DNA of 16,094 nucleotides from Chromatiales bacterium (GCA_031285245.1 JAITWN010000204.1:1-16094); one strand, 5' to 3'; counted from the first letter of the stretch, positions 1-7,875 are shown. The notes: generated by a model from the sequence alone, not told the origin. A program made the numbers and translations.

Positions 1-102
1 TAAAACCATGGTCGTTTTCGGCACACGTTAATCAGCAGCGCCATCTACTTCGGCGCAATCCACAACATTTAACTTACTTTCCCGTACCGCGAGGGAACAA
101 TC
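1..102 (+). other. Upstream region of the TraF-like gene, with ribosome binding site
   Basis: This short stretch lies before the first complete gene. A purine-rich GAGGGA at 91-96 sits 6 to 8 nt before the ATG at 103, which supports that start. No convincing -10/-35 pair was seen. A short reading frame ending with TAA at 29-31 could be the tail of an upstream gene, but only about nine codons are visible, so this cannot be judged. Confidence 0.4.
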
Positions 103-1335
103 ATGTCACTACATAAGCCGGCGGCCGCTGCCGTCAGTGCCCTTTTGTTATTCGCAAACACCACCAGCGCCGAGAGCAGCAGTGTCTTTGACCCGCGCAC
201 GCTGGCCATGGGTAGCACGGGCGTCGCATCTGGCCATAGCACCGAAGCCGCCTTCATGAATCCGGCGCTGCTCGCGGTAAGCGAAGATCGTTTCAGTTTC
301 TCGCTGCCGATCGGCGTTCGCTTGAGCGATTCCGACAAGCTGCTCGATGCCATCGATGACTTCAACAATGCCTCTCCGGTGGCGGCGCTGAACAATGCCA
401 TCGATGCTTATCTCGCCGATCCCAGCGCCACCACCGCTACTGAAGTACAAGCCAGCGGCGAGGAATTGATCCATCAGTTGAATCGCATCTCCAACCGTCC
501 GCTCAATCTCGAAGCACGTGCCGGAACTGCGGTGAACATCCCAGGCAAGAAGTTTGGCTTTTCCGTTTTTGGCAATGCCTATACGCTCGGCGGCGCTGCT
601 GCGCTAGTCAACGGCGCGGACATCACAGCCATTGAAGACGCCATCAGTGGCGCTGCCCTGGAAACTCTCATCGCCAACCCCACCGATGCCCTCACCTCGC
701 GCATCGATGCACGCTTGGCGGCTGTTACCGAAGCCGGAGTTGCCATCGCGACACAAGTCGACGCACTCGGTGGCCTCGCCATCGGCGTGACACCAAAGTA
801 CATGCAAGTTCGCAGCTATGACTACTCGTTCGTGGGCAGCAACCTCGACAATGCCAAGATCAAACTCAAAAATGGTGAGCATGTCGACAGCGGCTTCAAT
901 ATGGACTTCGGCCTTGCCAAGGAATGGGACAGCGGCTGGGCTGCGGGGCTCGCGGTACGCAATCTGATTGCGCATGAATACCATACGGTGCAAGGCAACA
1001 TCATCAAGATCAAGCCTCATGCGCGCCTTGGCGCCTCGCATCACAGTAACTGGCTGACGCTAGCCGCGGATATCGATCTCACGGAACAGGATGCTTTCGG
1101 GGTCGATAATGCCAAGAGCAGATACGCAGGCGTTGGCGCTGAGTTTGATATTTTCAGCATGGTGCAATTGCGTGCGGGCTATCGCCATAATCTCAGCGAT
1201 CTGCCGCCAGGCCACAAAGCTGGCGTCGCCTCAGTGGGCCTTGGTCTAAGCTTCTTCGGCGTGCACACCGACATCGCGGTCGCCGGCAATCAGAATGACA
1301 TTACTGGCTCAGCGCAGATCGGCTTCAGGTATTAA
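103..1335 (+). CDS. TraF-like outer-membrane beta-barrel protein (conjugal transfer TraF family)
   Basis: The 410-aa product starts with a cleavable signal peptide (hydrophobic AAAAAVSALLLFA core, likely cleaved after TTSA near residue 23). A segment follows with the motif pattern R-x-L-A-M-G-S-T-G-V-A and N-P-A-L-L, typical of FadL/TraF-like barrels. The second half alternates polar and aromatic strands and ends in G-F-R-Y, with the terminal aromatic residue usual for outer-membrane barrels. The middle (about residues 75-135 and 170-215) is helix-rich and Ala/Asp-rich. I read it as the chromosomal 'TraF-like' family (Pfam TraF_2), which is named after the F-plasmid protein but is widespread without conjugation genes. 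No transfer gene is visible here, so a role in conjugation is not supported and the real function is unknown. The start at 103 has a GAGG site 8 nt upstream. The gene converges on trpC and overlaps its end by 11 bp. Confidence 0.75.
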   Translation: MSLHKPAAAAVSALLLFANTTSAESSSVFDPRTLAMGSTGVASGHSTEAAFMNPALLAVSEDRFSFSLPIGVRLSDSDKLLDAIDDFNNASPVAALNNAIDAYLADPSATTATEVQASGEELIHQLNRISNRPLNLEARAGTAVNIPGKKFGFSVFGNAYTLGGAAALVNGADITAIEDAISGAALETLIANPTDALTSRIDARLAAVTEAGVAIATQVDALGGLAIGVTPKYMQVRSYDYSFVGSNLDNAKIKLKNGEHVDSGFNMDFGLAKEWDSGWAAGLAVRNLIAHEYHTVQGNIIKIKPHARLGASHHSNWLTLAADIDLTEQDAFGVDNAKSRYAGVGAEFDIFSMVQLRAGYRHNLSDLPPGHKAGVASVGLGLSFFGVHTDIAVAGNQNDITGSAQIGFRY

Positions 1336-2116
1336 ACAATCCAGCGAGCATCGCGCCAGGATCATCGGCGCGCATGAACGCTTCTCCCACTAGGAATGCA
1401 TGCACCCCGGCACCCCGCATACGCGCGACGTCAGCCGGGGTGTGAATTCCACTTTCAGTCACCAGCACACGATCGCTCGGTACCTGCGGTAAAAGATCGA
1501 GCGTGATTTCTAAACGCGTTTCAAAATTGCGCAGATCGCGATTGTTGATACCGATCAGCGACGCATGGAGCGCAAGCGCGCGTTCAAGCTCATCAGCATC
1601 GTGAACTTCCACCAGCACATCGAGCCCGAGATGTGCTGCAAGCCCGGTGAACTCCACCAACTGCGCATCGCCGAGCGCGGCTACGATAAGCAGAATGCAA
1701 TCCGCACCGATCGCACGCGCTTCGTAAATCTGATAAGCATCGATGATGAAATCCTTGCGCAACACCGGCAGCGCACAGGCCGCGCGTGCAGCCACGAGAT
1801 ATTCGTCAGCGCCTTGAAAGAAATCGCGATCCGTCAATACCGACAAACAAGCTGCTCCTCCCTGCTCGTAAGAGACAGCAATCTCGGCGGGACGAAAATC
1901 TGCGCGTAATACGCCGCGGCTAGGTGATGCGCGCTTGACCTCGGCGATCACCGCAGCATCTCCGCGCTCGATTTTGACGCGCAGCGCGGCCTCAAAGTCG
2001 CGTGGCGGCGGCAGATACTGACAGCGCGCGCTGAGCTCGCGCAACGGCAAAACTTCCGCGCGCTCGATAACCTCTTCGGTTTTGCGGCGCAGGATACGTT
2101 TGAGAATGTCGGACAT
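1325..2116 (-). CDS. trpC: Indole-3-glycerol phosphate synthase
   Basis: This 263-aa TIM-barrel enzyme closes CdRP (the product of phosphoribosylanthranilate isomerase) to indole-3-glycerol phosphate, releasing CO2 and water, in the cytoplasm. Family motifs are all present: E-V-K-R-A-S-P-S at residues 59-66, the catalytic lysine in L-R-K-D-F (K121), L-V-E-V-H (E170), G-I-N-N-R-D-L (N191) and V-T-E-S-G-I (E221), then G-E-A-F-M in the phosphate-binding end. Length is normal for a monofunctional enzyme; there is no fused TrpF domain. It is the last gene of the cluster, 11 bp after trpD. Its TGA stop lies inside the 3' end of the convergent TraF-like gene, so no terminator fits between them. The ribosome site is weak, which suggests translational coupling to trpD. 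Confidence 0.97.
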   Translation of the reverse strand: MSDILKRILRRKTEEVIERAEVLPLRELSARCQYLPPPRDFEAALRVKIERGDAAVIAEVKRASPSRGVLRADFRPAEIAVSYEQGGAACLSVLTDRDFFQGADEYLVAARAACALPVLRKDFIIDAYQIYEARAIGADCILLIVAALGDAQLVEFTGLAAHLGLDVLVEVHDADELERALALHASLIGINNRDLRNFETRLEITLDLLPQVPSDRVLVTESGIHTPADVARMRGAGVHAFLVGEAFMRADDPGAMLAGLFNT

Positions 2117-2127
2117 ATCGCGCTGGC

Positions 2128-3165
2128 TTACAGAGCTTGCGTAAACCGTGCAAGCTCATCGAGACGGATGCGGGCTTCACCGTTTGCGATCACCTCGCGT
2201 GCACGCGCGATGCCTTCGGCAAGCGTCGCAGCAAGACCCGCGACATAGATGGCCGCTCCGGCATTGAGCGCCACCACATCACTCGCCGGCCCTGGCACGC
2301 CGCTGAGCACGCCGAGCACGAGATCCAGACTGTCCTTTGGTCCGCTCACTTTCAGCGTTTCCATTGGGGCGCTCGCAAGGCCAAAATCTTCCGGACGCAC
2401 TTCGTAGCTGGTCACATCACCATCACGCATCTCAGCGATGTTGGTCACGCCACCGATGCCGATCTCATCCATGCCTTCGGAGGAGTGCACGACCAGAACG
2501 TGGCGGCTGCCGAGCTTACCCATCACCTGCGCTACTGGCCGCAACCAGCGCGCATCATAAACACCGATCACCTGATTGGGCGCGCCCGCAGGATTGGTGA
2601 GCGGGCCGAGTAGATTGAACAGCGTGCGCACACCCATTTCGCGACGCGGCCCAATAGCGAATTTCATCGCATTATGATGCAGCGGCGCGAACATGAAACC
2701 GACGCCGATCTGATCGACACAGGCCGCCACCTGCTCAGGCGTAAGATCAAGCCGAACGCCCGCCGCTTCGAGCACATCCGCACTGCCACAGGCGCTCGAC
2801 ACCGAACGATTGCCATGTTTGGCAACACGTCCGCCGGCCGCTGCAACCACAAAGGCGCTAGCGGTAGAGATATTGAACGTGCGCGCACCGTCGCCACCTG
2901 TGCCGCAGGTATCAACGAGATATTTTTTATCGAGTTCGACTCGGGACGCGAGCCCACGCATGACGCGCGCGGCGGCAGCGATTTCATCCACTGTTTCGCC
3001 TTTCATACGCAGCCCGATCAGCAAGCCGCCGATCTGCGCAGGCGTTGCCTGGCCCGTCATGACCAGACGCATCACTGTTTCCATCTGCGCTTCACTGAGA
3101 TCGCGATGCTCGGTGACAGCGCGGATCGCAGCCTGCATATCCATATCCGCAGAATGCGCTGTCAT
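2128..3165 (-). CDS. trpD: Anthranilate phosphoribosyltransferase
   Basis: The enzyme transfers the phosphoribosyl group of PRPP to anthranilate, the second step of tryptophan synthesis. The 345-aa product shows the small N-terminal helical domain, then the PRPP-binding G-T-G-G-D at residues 88-92, N-I-S-T at 98-101, K-H-G-N-R at 116-120 and the downstream D-E-I-G segment that helps bind magnesium. I chose the ATG at 3163-3165 over an upstream in-frame start at 3207. It forms a 4-nt ATGA overlap with the trpG stop, has a GGAA purine run about 9 nt upstream, and gives the family's usual length. The longer form would add 14 residues encoded inside trpG. An internal ATG at 3144 is possible but less likely. 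Translation is probably coupled to trpG. Confidence 0.96.
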   Translation of the reverse strand: MTAHSADMDMQAAIRAVTEHRDLSEAQMETVMRLVMTGQATPAQIGGLLIGLRMKGETVDEIAAAARVMRGLASRVELDKKYLVDTCGTGGDGARTFNISTASAFVVAAAGGRVAKHGNRSVSSACGSADVLEAAGVRLDLTPEQVAACVDQIGVGFMFAPLHHNAMKFAIGPRREMGVRTLFNLLGPLTNPAGAPNQVIGVYDARWLRPVAQVMGKLGSRHVLVVHSSEGMDEIGIGGVTNIAEMRDGDVTSYEVRPEDFGLASAPMETLKVSGPKDSLDLVLGVLSGVPGPASDVVALNAGAAIYVAGLAATLAEGIARAREVIANGEARIRLDELARFTQAL

Positions 3166-3746
3166 ACGCTCGTTTCCAGGAAATTCTGCAGCAAGCGATG
3201 ACCGCATTCGGTCAGAATCGATTCGGGATGGAACTGCACGCCTTCCACTGCGAGCTCGCGATGACGCACGCCCATGATTTCATCGACTGCGCCGTTCTCA
3301 TCGACCGTCCAGGCCGTGACTTCCAGACAAGCTGGCATGCTGTCCGGCGCGATCACCAGTGAATGGTAGCGCGTCGCTTCAAATGGCGATGGCAAGCCGC
3401 GAAACACACCCTCGCCGTGGTGATGAATGGGAGAAGTCTTGCCATGCATGAGCACACGCGCGTGCGTGATGCTACCACCGAACACTTGTCCGATAGATTG
3501 ATGGCCAAGGCAAACACCGAGAATCGGCACGCGGCCAGCCATGCGGCGGATCAGCTCAATGGAAATACCGGCATCGCTCGGCGTTCCCGGCCCCGGTGAA
3601 ATCACAATACGCGACGGCGCCATGCGCTCCACAGTGGCGACATCCACCTGATCATTGCGCAGCACTTTAACCTGCGCCCCGAGCTCACCGAAGTACTGCA
3701 CGAGGTTGTAGGTAAAGGAATCGTAATTGTCGATCATCAACAACAT
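3162..3746 (-). CDS. trpG: Anthranilate synthase component II (glutamine amidotransferase)
   Basis: This 194-aa class I amidotransferase supplies ammonia from glutamine to TrpE. The catalytic triad is visible: the nucleophile C79 in G-V-C-L-G-H, and H173 and E175 in F-H-P-E-S. The oxyanion-hole loop P-G-P-G-T-P is at 51-56. The N-terminus is the canonical I-D-N-Y-D-S-F-T-Y-N. It starts 28 bp after trpE with a GGAG site 6 nt before the ATG, and overlaps trpD by 4 nt. In many proteobacteria this protein also serves PabB in folate synthesis (PabA); the sequence alone cannot exclude that double role. The position next to trpE and trpD favours the tryptophan role. Confidence 0.96.
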   Translation of the reverse strand: MLLMIDNYDSFTYNLVQYFGELGAQVKVLRNDQVDVATVERMAPSRIVISPGPGTPSDAGISIELIRRMAGRVPILGVCLGHQSIGQVFGGSITHARVLMHGKTSPIHHHGEGVFRGLPSPFEATRYHSLVIAPDSMPACLEVTAWTVDENGAVDEIMGVRHRELAVEGVQFHPESILTECGHRLLQNFLETSV

Positions 3747-3774
3747 GGAAAACTCCGCGCGCGGCAGCCGGCCA

Positions 3775-5253
3775 TCACTTCTTCAGCCCTTGGCTGACCA
3801 GCTCTACCGCTCGAAACATGGCTCGTCCCTTGTTGAGCGTTTCATCCCACTCCGAAGCAGGAACCGAATCGGCAACGATACCTGCGCCAACCTGTATGCG
3901 CAGGCGACCCTCTCTGATCACCGCGGTGCGAATAGCAATCGCGGTATCCATATTGCCGTTCCACCCGATGTAGCCGACCGCGCCAGCATAAACACCGCGA
4001 CGGGTCGGCTCGAGTTCGTCGATGATTTCCATCGCGCGCACTTTGGGCGCGCCGGAAACCGTGCCCGCGGGGAAAGTGGCGCGCAGCACATCAAGCGCGC
4101 CGAGCCCAGAGCGCAACTCACCAGTAACGTTCGACACGATATGCATGACGTGCGAATAGCGCTCGATCACCATGCGTTCGGTCAGTCGCACACTGCCGGT
4201 GCGCGCAATACGGCCAACATCGTTGCGCCCGAGATCGATTAGCATCAGATGTTCGGCGAGCTCTTTGGGATCGGCGAGCAATTCGGTTTCCAAGCGAGCA
4301 TCTTGCTCCTCATCGCAACCACGCGGACGCGTACCGGCAATCGGGCGCACTGTCACCAAGCCATCTTCCAGCCGCACCAGGATCTCGGGCGATGAACCGA
4401 CGATGTGGAAATCACCGAGATCGATGTAATACATGTACGGTGAAGGATTCAATCGGCGCAGACCGCGATAAAGATCAAGCGGCGCGGCCTGATACGGCAC
4501 GCTCAAACGCTGCGACAGCACCACCTGCATGACATCGCCTTCGACGATGTAATCCTTGATGCGCATCACCGCTGCTTCGAAACCTTCACGGCTGAATTCA
4601 GAAACGAAATCTTCTTCGCTGGTGGATGAAGATCCGCTCACCAAGCTCGGTGCAGGATGGCGCGACAATGCCCCGTTCAGCCTGGCTTCGAGCGCATCGA
4701 GTTCGCGCTGCGCGTGCTCCCAGGCGTTTTCAGCTTTCGGTTCGACACAAAGCACGATGAAGAGCTTGCCAGCGAGATTATCGAACACCAGCACACGATC
4801 GCTGAGCATAAGCAATACATCAGGCTCTTCCCCCGCAGCGCCACCGGCAAGCCGAGGTTCGATATAGCGCACGGTGTCATAACCGAAGTAGCCCACGAGG
4901 CCACCGCTAAAACGCGGCAGGCCTGGCACAGGCGCGATCTTGAAACGCTGGCGATAGGCTTCGATCCAAGCGAGCGGATCATCGCTGGTGAAGCGTTCGA
5001 CTTCTTCGCCGTCGATATTCAGCGTAATGAGATTGCCGCTGACGCGTAGCACCTGCCGACACGGCAGGCCGATGATCGAATAACGGCCCCATTTTTCCCC
5101 GCCCTGCACAGATTCGAACAGGTAACTGTAGGGGCCTTCGGCAAGCTTGAGATAGGTACTGAGCGGAGTGTCGAGATCCGCAGGGACTTCGCGCATGACA
5201 GGGACGTGGGTGTGGCCAGCCCGTCCCAGCGCAGCGAATTGCTCAGGCGTCAT
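3775..5253 (-). CDS. trpE: Anthranilate synthase component I
   Basis: The product converts chorismate to anthranilate using ammonia from TrpG, the committed step of tryptophan synthesis. With the ATG at 5251-5253 it has 492 aa, the normal length. An upstream in-frame start at 5331 would add 26 residues that lie inside gph and do not look like TrpE. Near the N-terminus P-Y-S-Y-L-F-E-S (residues 41-48) corresponds to the L-L-E-S element that forms part of the tryptophan feedback site; the second Leu is Phe here. The chorismate-binding domain has P-I-A-G-T-R-P-R-G, D-L-G-R-N-D-V-G-R, F-P-A-G-T-V-S-G-A-P-K and G-A-G-I-V-A-D-S. The gene follows gph by only 16 bp and has a weak ribosome site, so it is probably co-transcribed with rpe and gph. 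Confidence 0.96.
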   Translation of the reverse strand: MTPEQFAALGRAGHTHVPVMREVPADLDTPLSTYLKLAEGPYSYLFESVQGGEKWGRYSIIGLPCRQVLRVSGNLITLNIDGEEVERFTSDDPLAWIEAYRQRFKIAPVPGLPRFSGGLVGYFGYDTVRYIEPRLAGGAAGEEPDVLLMLSDRVLVFDNLAGKLFIVLCVEPKAENAWEHAQRELDALEARLNGALSRHPAPSLVSGSSSTSEEDFVSEFSREGFEAAVMRIKDYIVEGDVMQVVLSQRLSVPYQAAPLDLYRGLRRLNPSPYMYYIDLGDFHIVGSSPEILVRLEDGLVTVRPIAGTRPRGCDEEQDARLETELLADPKELAEHLMLIDLGRNDVGRIARTGSVRLTERMVIERYSHVMHIVSNVTGELRSGLGALDVLRATFPAGTVSGAPKVRAMEIIDELEPTRRGVYAGAVGYIGWNGNMDTAIAIRTAVIREGRLRIQVGAGIVADSVPASEWDETLNKGRAMFRAVELVSQGLKK

Positions 5254-5269
5254 TACCGCGCGGTCACAC

Positions 5270-5974
5270 TTATGCTTGGCCGCTGCGCGCAACGGGAGCA
5301 AGCAGGCCACGCAGCTCAGCCAAAGATGCAATCACCGCATCGGGCTTGGCATCACGAATGTCGTGACCATGATTGTAGCCATAAGGAACACAGACGATAC
5401 CGAAGCCCGCGGCACGCGCGGCCTGAACGTCGCTGATCGAATCGCCGACCATCAGCGAACGCTGCGGTGCTACGCCGAAAAATTCAGCGGCGTGAAAGAG
5501 CGGCATCGGATCAGGCTTCTTTTTTGGCAGCGCATCGCCACTGACGACGATACCGAAGGCATTGAACAATCCCAGCGCCTTCAGCAACGGCTCGGTAAAA
5601 CGCGCGCCTTTGTTGGTCACACAGCCGATCTGATATCCCGCGTCTTTCAGGAAGTCGACGCCTTCGCGCACACCGGGATAAAGACGGCTGTGCTCGCAGA
5701 CGTTTTCCTCATATTCGCGCAGAAAAATCGGATAGGCGCGACGAAACAATGCTTCGTCCGGCTCACCGTCAACCGCATCGATCAGCGCACGACGAACCAA
5801 ACGCTCGACACCATTGCCGATCCATTGCCGCACGCGCGCTTCACCGCGCAGCGGCATACCGAGCTCGCCCATCATCACATCGACCGCGCAAGCGAGATCG
5901 GGCACCGTGTCCACCAGCGTCCCATCGAGATCGATCAACACCATCTCGGGGCGCGTCAGCGCAATCGAAGTCAT
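5270..5974 (-). CDS. gph: Phosphoglycolate phosphatase (HAD superfamily)
   Basis: This 234-aa HAD hydrolase probably dephosphorylates 2-phosphoglycolate formed during DNA repair or oxygenase side reactions. Motif I is D15-L-D17-G-T-L-V-D-T (nucleophile and acid/base). Motif II is V-T-N near residues 119-121. The motif III lysine is in K-K-K-P-D-P around 151-156. Motif IV is G-D178-S-I-S-D182. A helical cap domain fills residues about 25-95. The start at 5974 is 11 bp after rpe, with a GAGA purine run upstream; an internal ATG at residue 11 is possible. Placement between rpe and trpE is the arrangement known from pseudomonads and relatives, which supports the gph assignment over other HAD phosphatases, though substrate specificity is inferred. 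Confidence 0.9.
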   Translation of the reverse strand: MTSIALTRPEMVLIDLDGTLVDTVPDLACAVDVMMGELGMPLRGEARVRQWIGNGVERLVRRALIDAVDGEPDEALFRRAYPIFLREYEENVCEHSRLYPGVREGVDFLKDAGYQIGCVTNKGARFTEPLLKALGLFNAFGIVVSGDALPKKKPDPMPLFHAAEFFGVAPQRSLMVGDSISDVQAARAAGFGIVCVPYGYNHGHDIRDAKPDAVIASLAELRGLLAPVARSGQA

Positions 5975-5985
5975 GGATTAATATC

Positions 5986-6660
5986 TCAACGCTTGGCCTT
6001 GGCAAGCTCGGCGCGCATAGCGGCGATGGTGGCCTTGTAATCTGGAGTGCTGAAGATCGCGGAGCCAGCAACGAAAGTATCGGCGCCCGCCTCCGCTACC
6101 GCGCGGATGTTGTCTATCTTCACGCCGCCATCGATTTCGAGGCGGATATTACGCCCGCTTTTATCAATGATCTGACGCGCTTCGCGCAGCTTGTCGAGCA
6201 TGGCGGTAATGAAACTTTGCCCACCGAAGCCAGGGTTCACCGACATCAGCAGTACCATGTCCACTTTGTCGATGACGTACTTGAGGTAATCAAGCGGAGT
6301 CGCGGGATTGAACACCAAACCTGCCTTACAACCGCAGTCGCGGATTAACTGCAAGCTGCGATCGATATGCTCCGAGCCTTCGGGATGGAAAGTGATGTAA
6401 TTTGCGCCCGCTTTGGCGAAGTCCGGAATGATGCGATCGACCGGCTTTACCATTAAATGCACGTCGATCTCCGCTTTGACGCCATGCTTGCGCAAGGCTT
6501 CGCACACCAGCGGGCCAATGGTGAGATTCGGGACATAATGATTGTCCATGACGTCGAAATGAATCAGATCGGCGCCGGCGGCAACCACATTGGTGACTTC
6601 CTCGCCCAGGCGAGCAAAGTCCGCCGACAAAATGGAAGGGGCGATGAAATAATCGTTCAT
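5986..6660 (-). CDS. rpe: Ribulose-phosphate 3-epimerase
   Basis: This 224-aa TIM-barrel metalloenzyme interconverts ribulose 5-phosphate and xylulose 5-phosphate in the pentose phosphate pathway. The N-terminus I-A-P-S-I-L-S-A-D-F-A is the family signature. H34 and D36 in H-F-D-V-M-D, H68 in D-V-H-L-M and D177 in E-I-D-G-G-V are the expected metal ligands and catalytic acids; N-P-G-F-G-G-Q (142-148) and V-A-G-S-A-I-F (197-203) form the phosphate site. It is the first gene of the cluster, with GAGG 6 nt before its ATG. A weak promoter-like pair lies upstream (TTGCTT at 6714-6719, 17-nt spacer, TCTACT at 6691-6696, minus strand). Linking rpe to trp genes may tie erythrose 4-phosphate and PRPP supply to tryptophan synthesis; that is inference. 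Confidence 0.97.
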   Translation of the reverse strand: MNDYFIAPSILSADFARLGEEVTNVVAAGADLIHFDVMDNHYVPNLTIGPLVCEALRKHGVKAEIDVHLMVKPVDRIIPDFAKAGANYITFHPEGSEHIDRSLQLIRDCGCKAGLVFNPATPLDYLKYVIDKVDMVLLMSVNPGFGGQSFITAMLDKLREARQIIDKSGRNIRLEIDGGVKIDNIRAVAEAGADTFVAGSAIFSTPDYKATIAAMRAELAKAKR

Positions 6661-6678
6661 AGGGAACCTCGGCAGGAG

Positions 6679-6755
6679 TGCAAAGTGAAGAGTAGAAAGT
6701 GAAAAGCAAAAAAAAGCAAGCCGGCTAGCCGCCGCTTACCCGCTTTTCACTTTGC
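6679..6755. repeat. Inverted and direct repeats of an AAAGTGAA-type motif
   Basis: In the 154-bp spacer between actF and rpe, AAAGTGAAAAGC at 6696-6707 is matched by its exact reverse complement GCTTTTCACTTT at 6742-6753, a perfect 12-bp inverted repeat with a 34-bp centre. A second, partly overlapping pairing joins GCAAAGTGAA at 6680-6689 to TTCACTTTGC at 6746-6755. The left arm therefore carries two imperfect direct copies of the motif, and a further related TTTTTCAC lies at 6757-6763. The centre holds a smaller palindrome (6722-6731) and a run of eight A. It may be a short dispersed element or a structured transcript end; one copy alone cannot decide this. Confidence 0.7.
6708..6737 (-). 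terminator. Candidate intrinsic terminator of the act operon
   Basis: Read on the minus strand, AAGC and CGG (separated by a 2-nt GG bulge) pair with CCG and GCTT around a CTAG loop. The hairpin is at 6718-6737 and is followed by GC and eight T (6708-6715). It lies about 80 nt after the actF stop and before the rpe ribosome site. The stem is short and bulged, but the T8 run in the right place makes a terminator plausible. The 12-bp inverted repeat around it could form a larger competing stem. Confidence 0.45.
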
Positions 6756-6769
6756 ATTTTTCACGCTGC

Positions 6770-6796
6770 GGCCCCGCGCCGAGCAGACGCGGGGCC
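6770..6796. other. GC-rich hairpin just after actF
   Basis: GGCCCCGCG at 6770-6778 is the exact reverse complement of CGCGGGGCC at 6788-6796, giving a 9-bp stem with a 9-nt loop. It begins 18 nt downstream of the actF stop codon. No T-tract follows it on either strand, so it is not a standard intrinsic terminator by itself. It could protect the 3' end of the act mRNA from exonucleases or work together with the T-rich hairpin further on. Confidence 0.6.
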
Positions 6797-6814
6797 TAGA
6801 GTGGCAGCTATGTA

Positions 6815-7846
6815 TCAGGCCCGAACCAGACCGTACCGCACCAGTGTCCGACGAACTGCCCATGCGGCGAGACCAAAGACGCCGATGGTAACGATGATGT
6901 CGAACATCGAAGTCATCGGGATATGGTAGTAAACCGGATCAACCGTGCCAGCGATCCAGGTGTAACGCTCCAGCCAGGTGCCGATCACGATCAGGAACGC
7001 CACACCGGTGATGATGGTCGGATTCTGGCGGCTGGGTGTCATTGCGAGCGTCAATAGCGGGATCAGGAACTTGAACGCCAGGAACGTCCACCACAGCGGT
7101 CCGAAGCCTTCAAACATCATGTGGTTGTAGCGCGCCGTCTCTTCCGGGAAGCGGCCATACCACATCACCAGATACTGCGTGAAGAACAAATAGGTCCACA
7201 GGATCGTCATGGCGAGCATGAACTGCGCCATATAATTGAAGATCTTGTACTCAAACGGCTGCGTCAACCGACCTGAACGATACATGAAGAACAGGAAGAT
7301 GGTGAAGAACGCCAGGAACATGTGGAAATTGCTCTGGAAATGATAAGCCCCGTAGCTGGCGCTATGCCAGTTGGGCCACATCGTCATTTCAAAATCCCAT
7401 GCCACCATCGAACCGTAAATGAAATACATGAACGGAATCAGCAATGCGATGTTGCGGAAGCGGCGCTGCACCCGATAGCTCGAATCAATTTCGCTTAAGT
7501 ATTGATAGCGAATGAACAAGCCACACAGCCCAACCACGAGCAGGAAACCGACGATCTGACGCGTAACCAGGAAAGTATAGTTATGCCAGCCCGACAGATG
7601 CTCTTCACCGTCATGCGCATGCGCCAACCACTGGAAAGTGTGCTCACCATTGAAAAGCAAAATGAGCAGCAAAACGCCCGCGATCGGGAACAGCACCGCA
7701 AACGAACATGCGAGCTTACGCACCTGGAAGCGCCATTTGCCGTTGCACAGATGCAGCACCGACGACAACACGATTCCGCCCAAGGCGATATAGAGCAAGA
7801 ATAGGAAATTCGTCGTCAATATGGACCAACTGCCAAAATCTTCCAT
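6815..7846 (-). CDS. actF: Alternative Complex III subunit ActF (NrfD-like membrane protein)
   Basis: This 343-aa polytopic membrane protein has about nine to ten hydrophobic helices spread over its whole length, beginning near residue 10. They resemble the NrfD/PsrC fold that binds quinol in complex iron-sulfur molybdoenzyme relatives. Charged and aromatic patches such as W-L-E-R-Y and F-E-M-T-M-W recur between helices. In ACIII, ActF is the second NrfD-like subunit beside ActC, and is proposed to contribute to proton movement. It is the last gene of the operon, 29 bp after actE, with purine-rich GAGG and AGAG just upstream of the ATG. Identification rests on topology and on its position after an unmistakable actA-actE series. 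It is shorter than ActC, as is usual for ActF. Confidence 0.9.
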   Translation of the reverse strand: MEDFGSWSILTTNFLFLLYIALGGIVLSSVLHLCNGKWRFQVRKLACSFAVLFPIAGVLLLILLFNGEHTFQWLAHAHDGEEHLSGWHNYTFLVTRQIVGFLLVVGLCGLFIRYQYLSEIDSSYRVQRRFRNIALLIPFMYFIYGSMVAWDFEMTMWPNWHSASYGAYHFQSNFHMFLAFFTIFLFFMYRSGRLTQPFEYKIFNYMAQFMLAMTILWTYLFFTQYLVMWYGRFPEETARYNHMMFEGFGPLWWTFLAFKFLIPLLTLAMTPSRQNPTIITGVAFLIVIGTWLERYTWIAGTVDPVYYHIPMTSMFDIIVTIGVFGLAAWAVRRTLVRYGLVRA

Positions 7847-7875
7847 CGCTCTCTAGCCTCTGTTAAGCGTTCTTT

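Noticed and set aside
103..1335. Part of a conjugative element or plasmid
   Set aside because: No relaxase, type IV coupling protein, pilus gene, integrase or attachment site is visible, and the TraF-like family is common on chromosomes.
3163..3207. Longer TrpD start inside trpG
   Set aside because: It adds 14 residues without family character. The ATGA overlap start has a better-placed purine run and gives the usual length.
5168..6040. Long plus-strand open frame (290 codons) opposite gph and trpE, and similar long antisense frames through trpD, trpG, actB1 and actA
   Set aside because: The minus-strand genes in these places show complete catalytic motifs. The antisense frames have no recognisable domain, are rich in Arg, His and Ser as expected from mirrored GC-rich codons, and lack ribosome sites.
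6770..6796. Classical rho-independent terminator of actF
   Set aside because: The 9-bp stem is strong, but the bases after it on the minus strand are not a T-tract. The weaker hairpin with T8 at 6708-6737 fits better.
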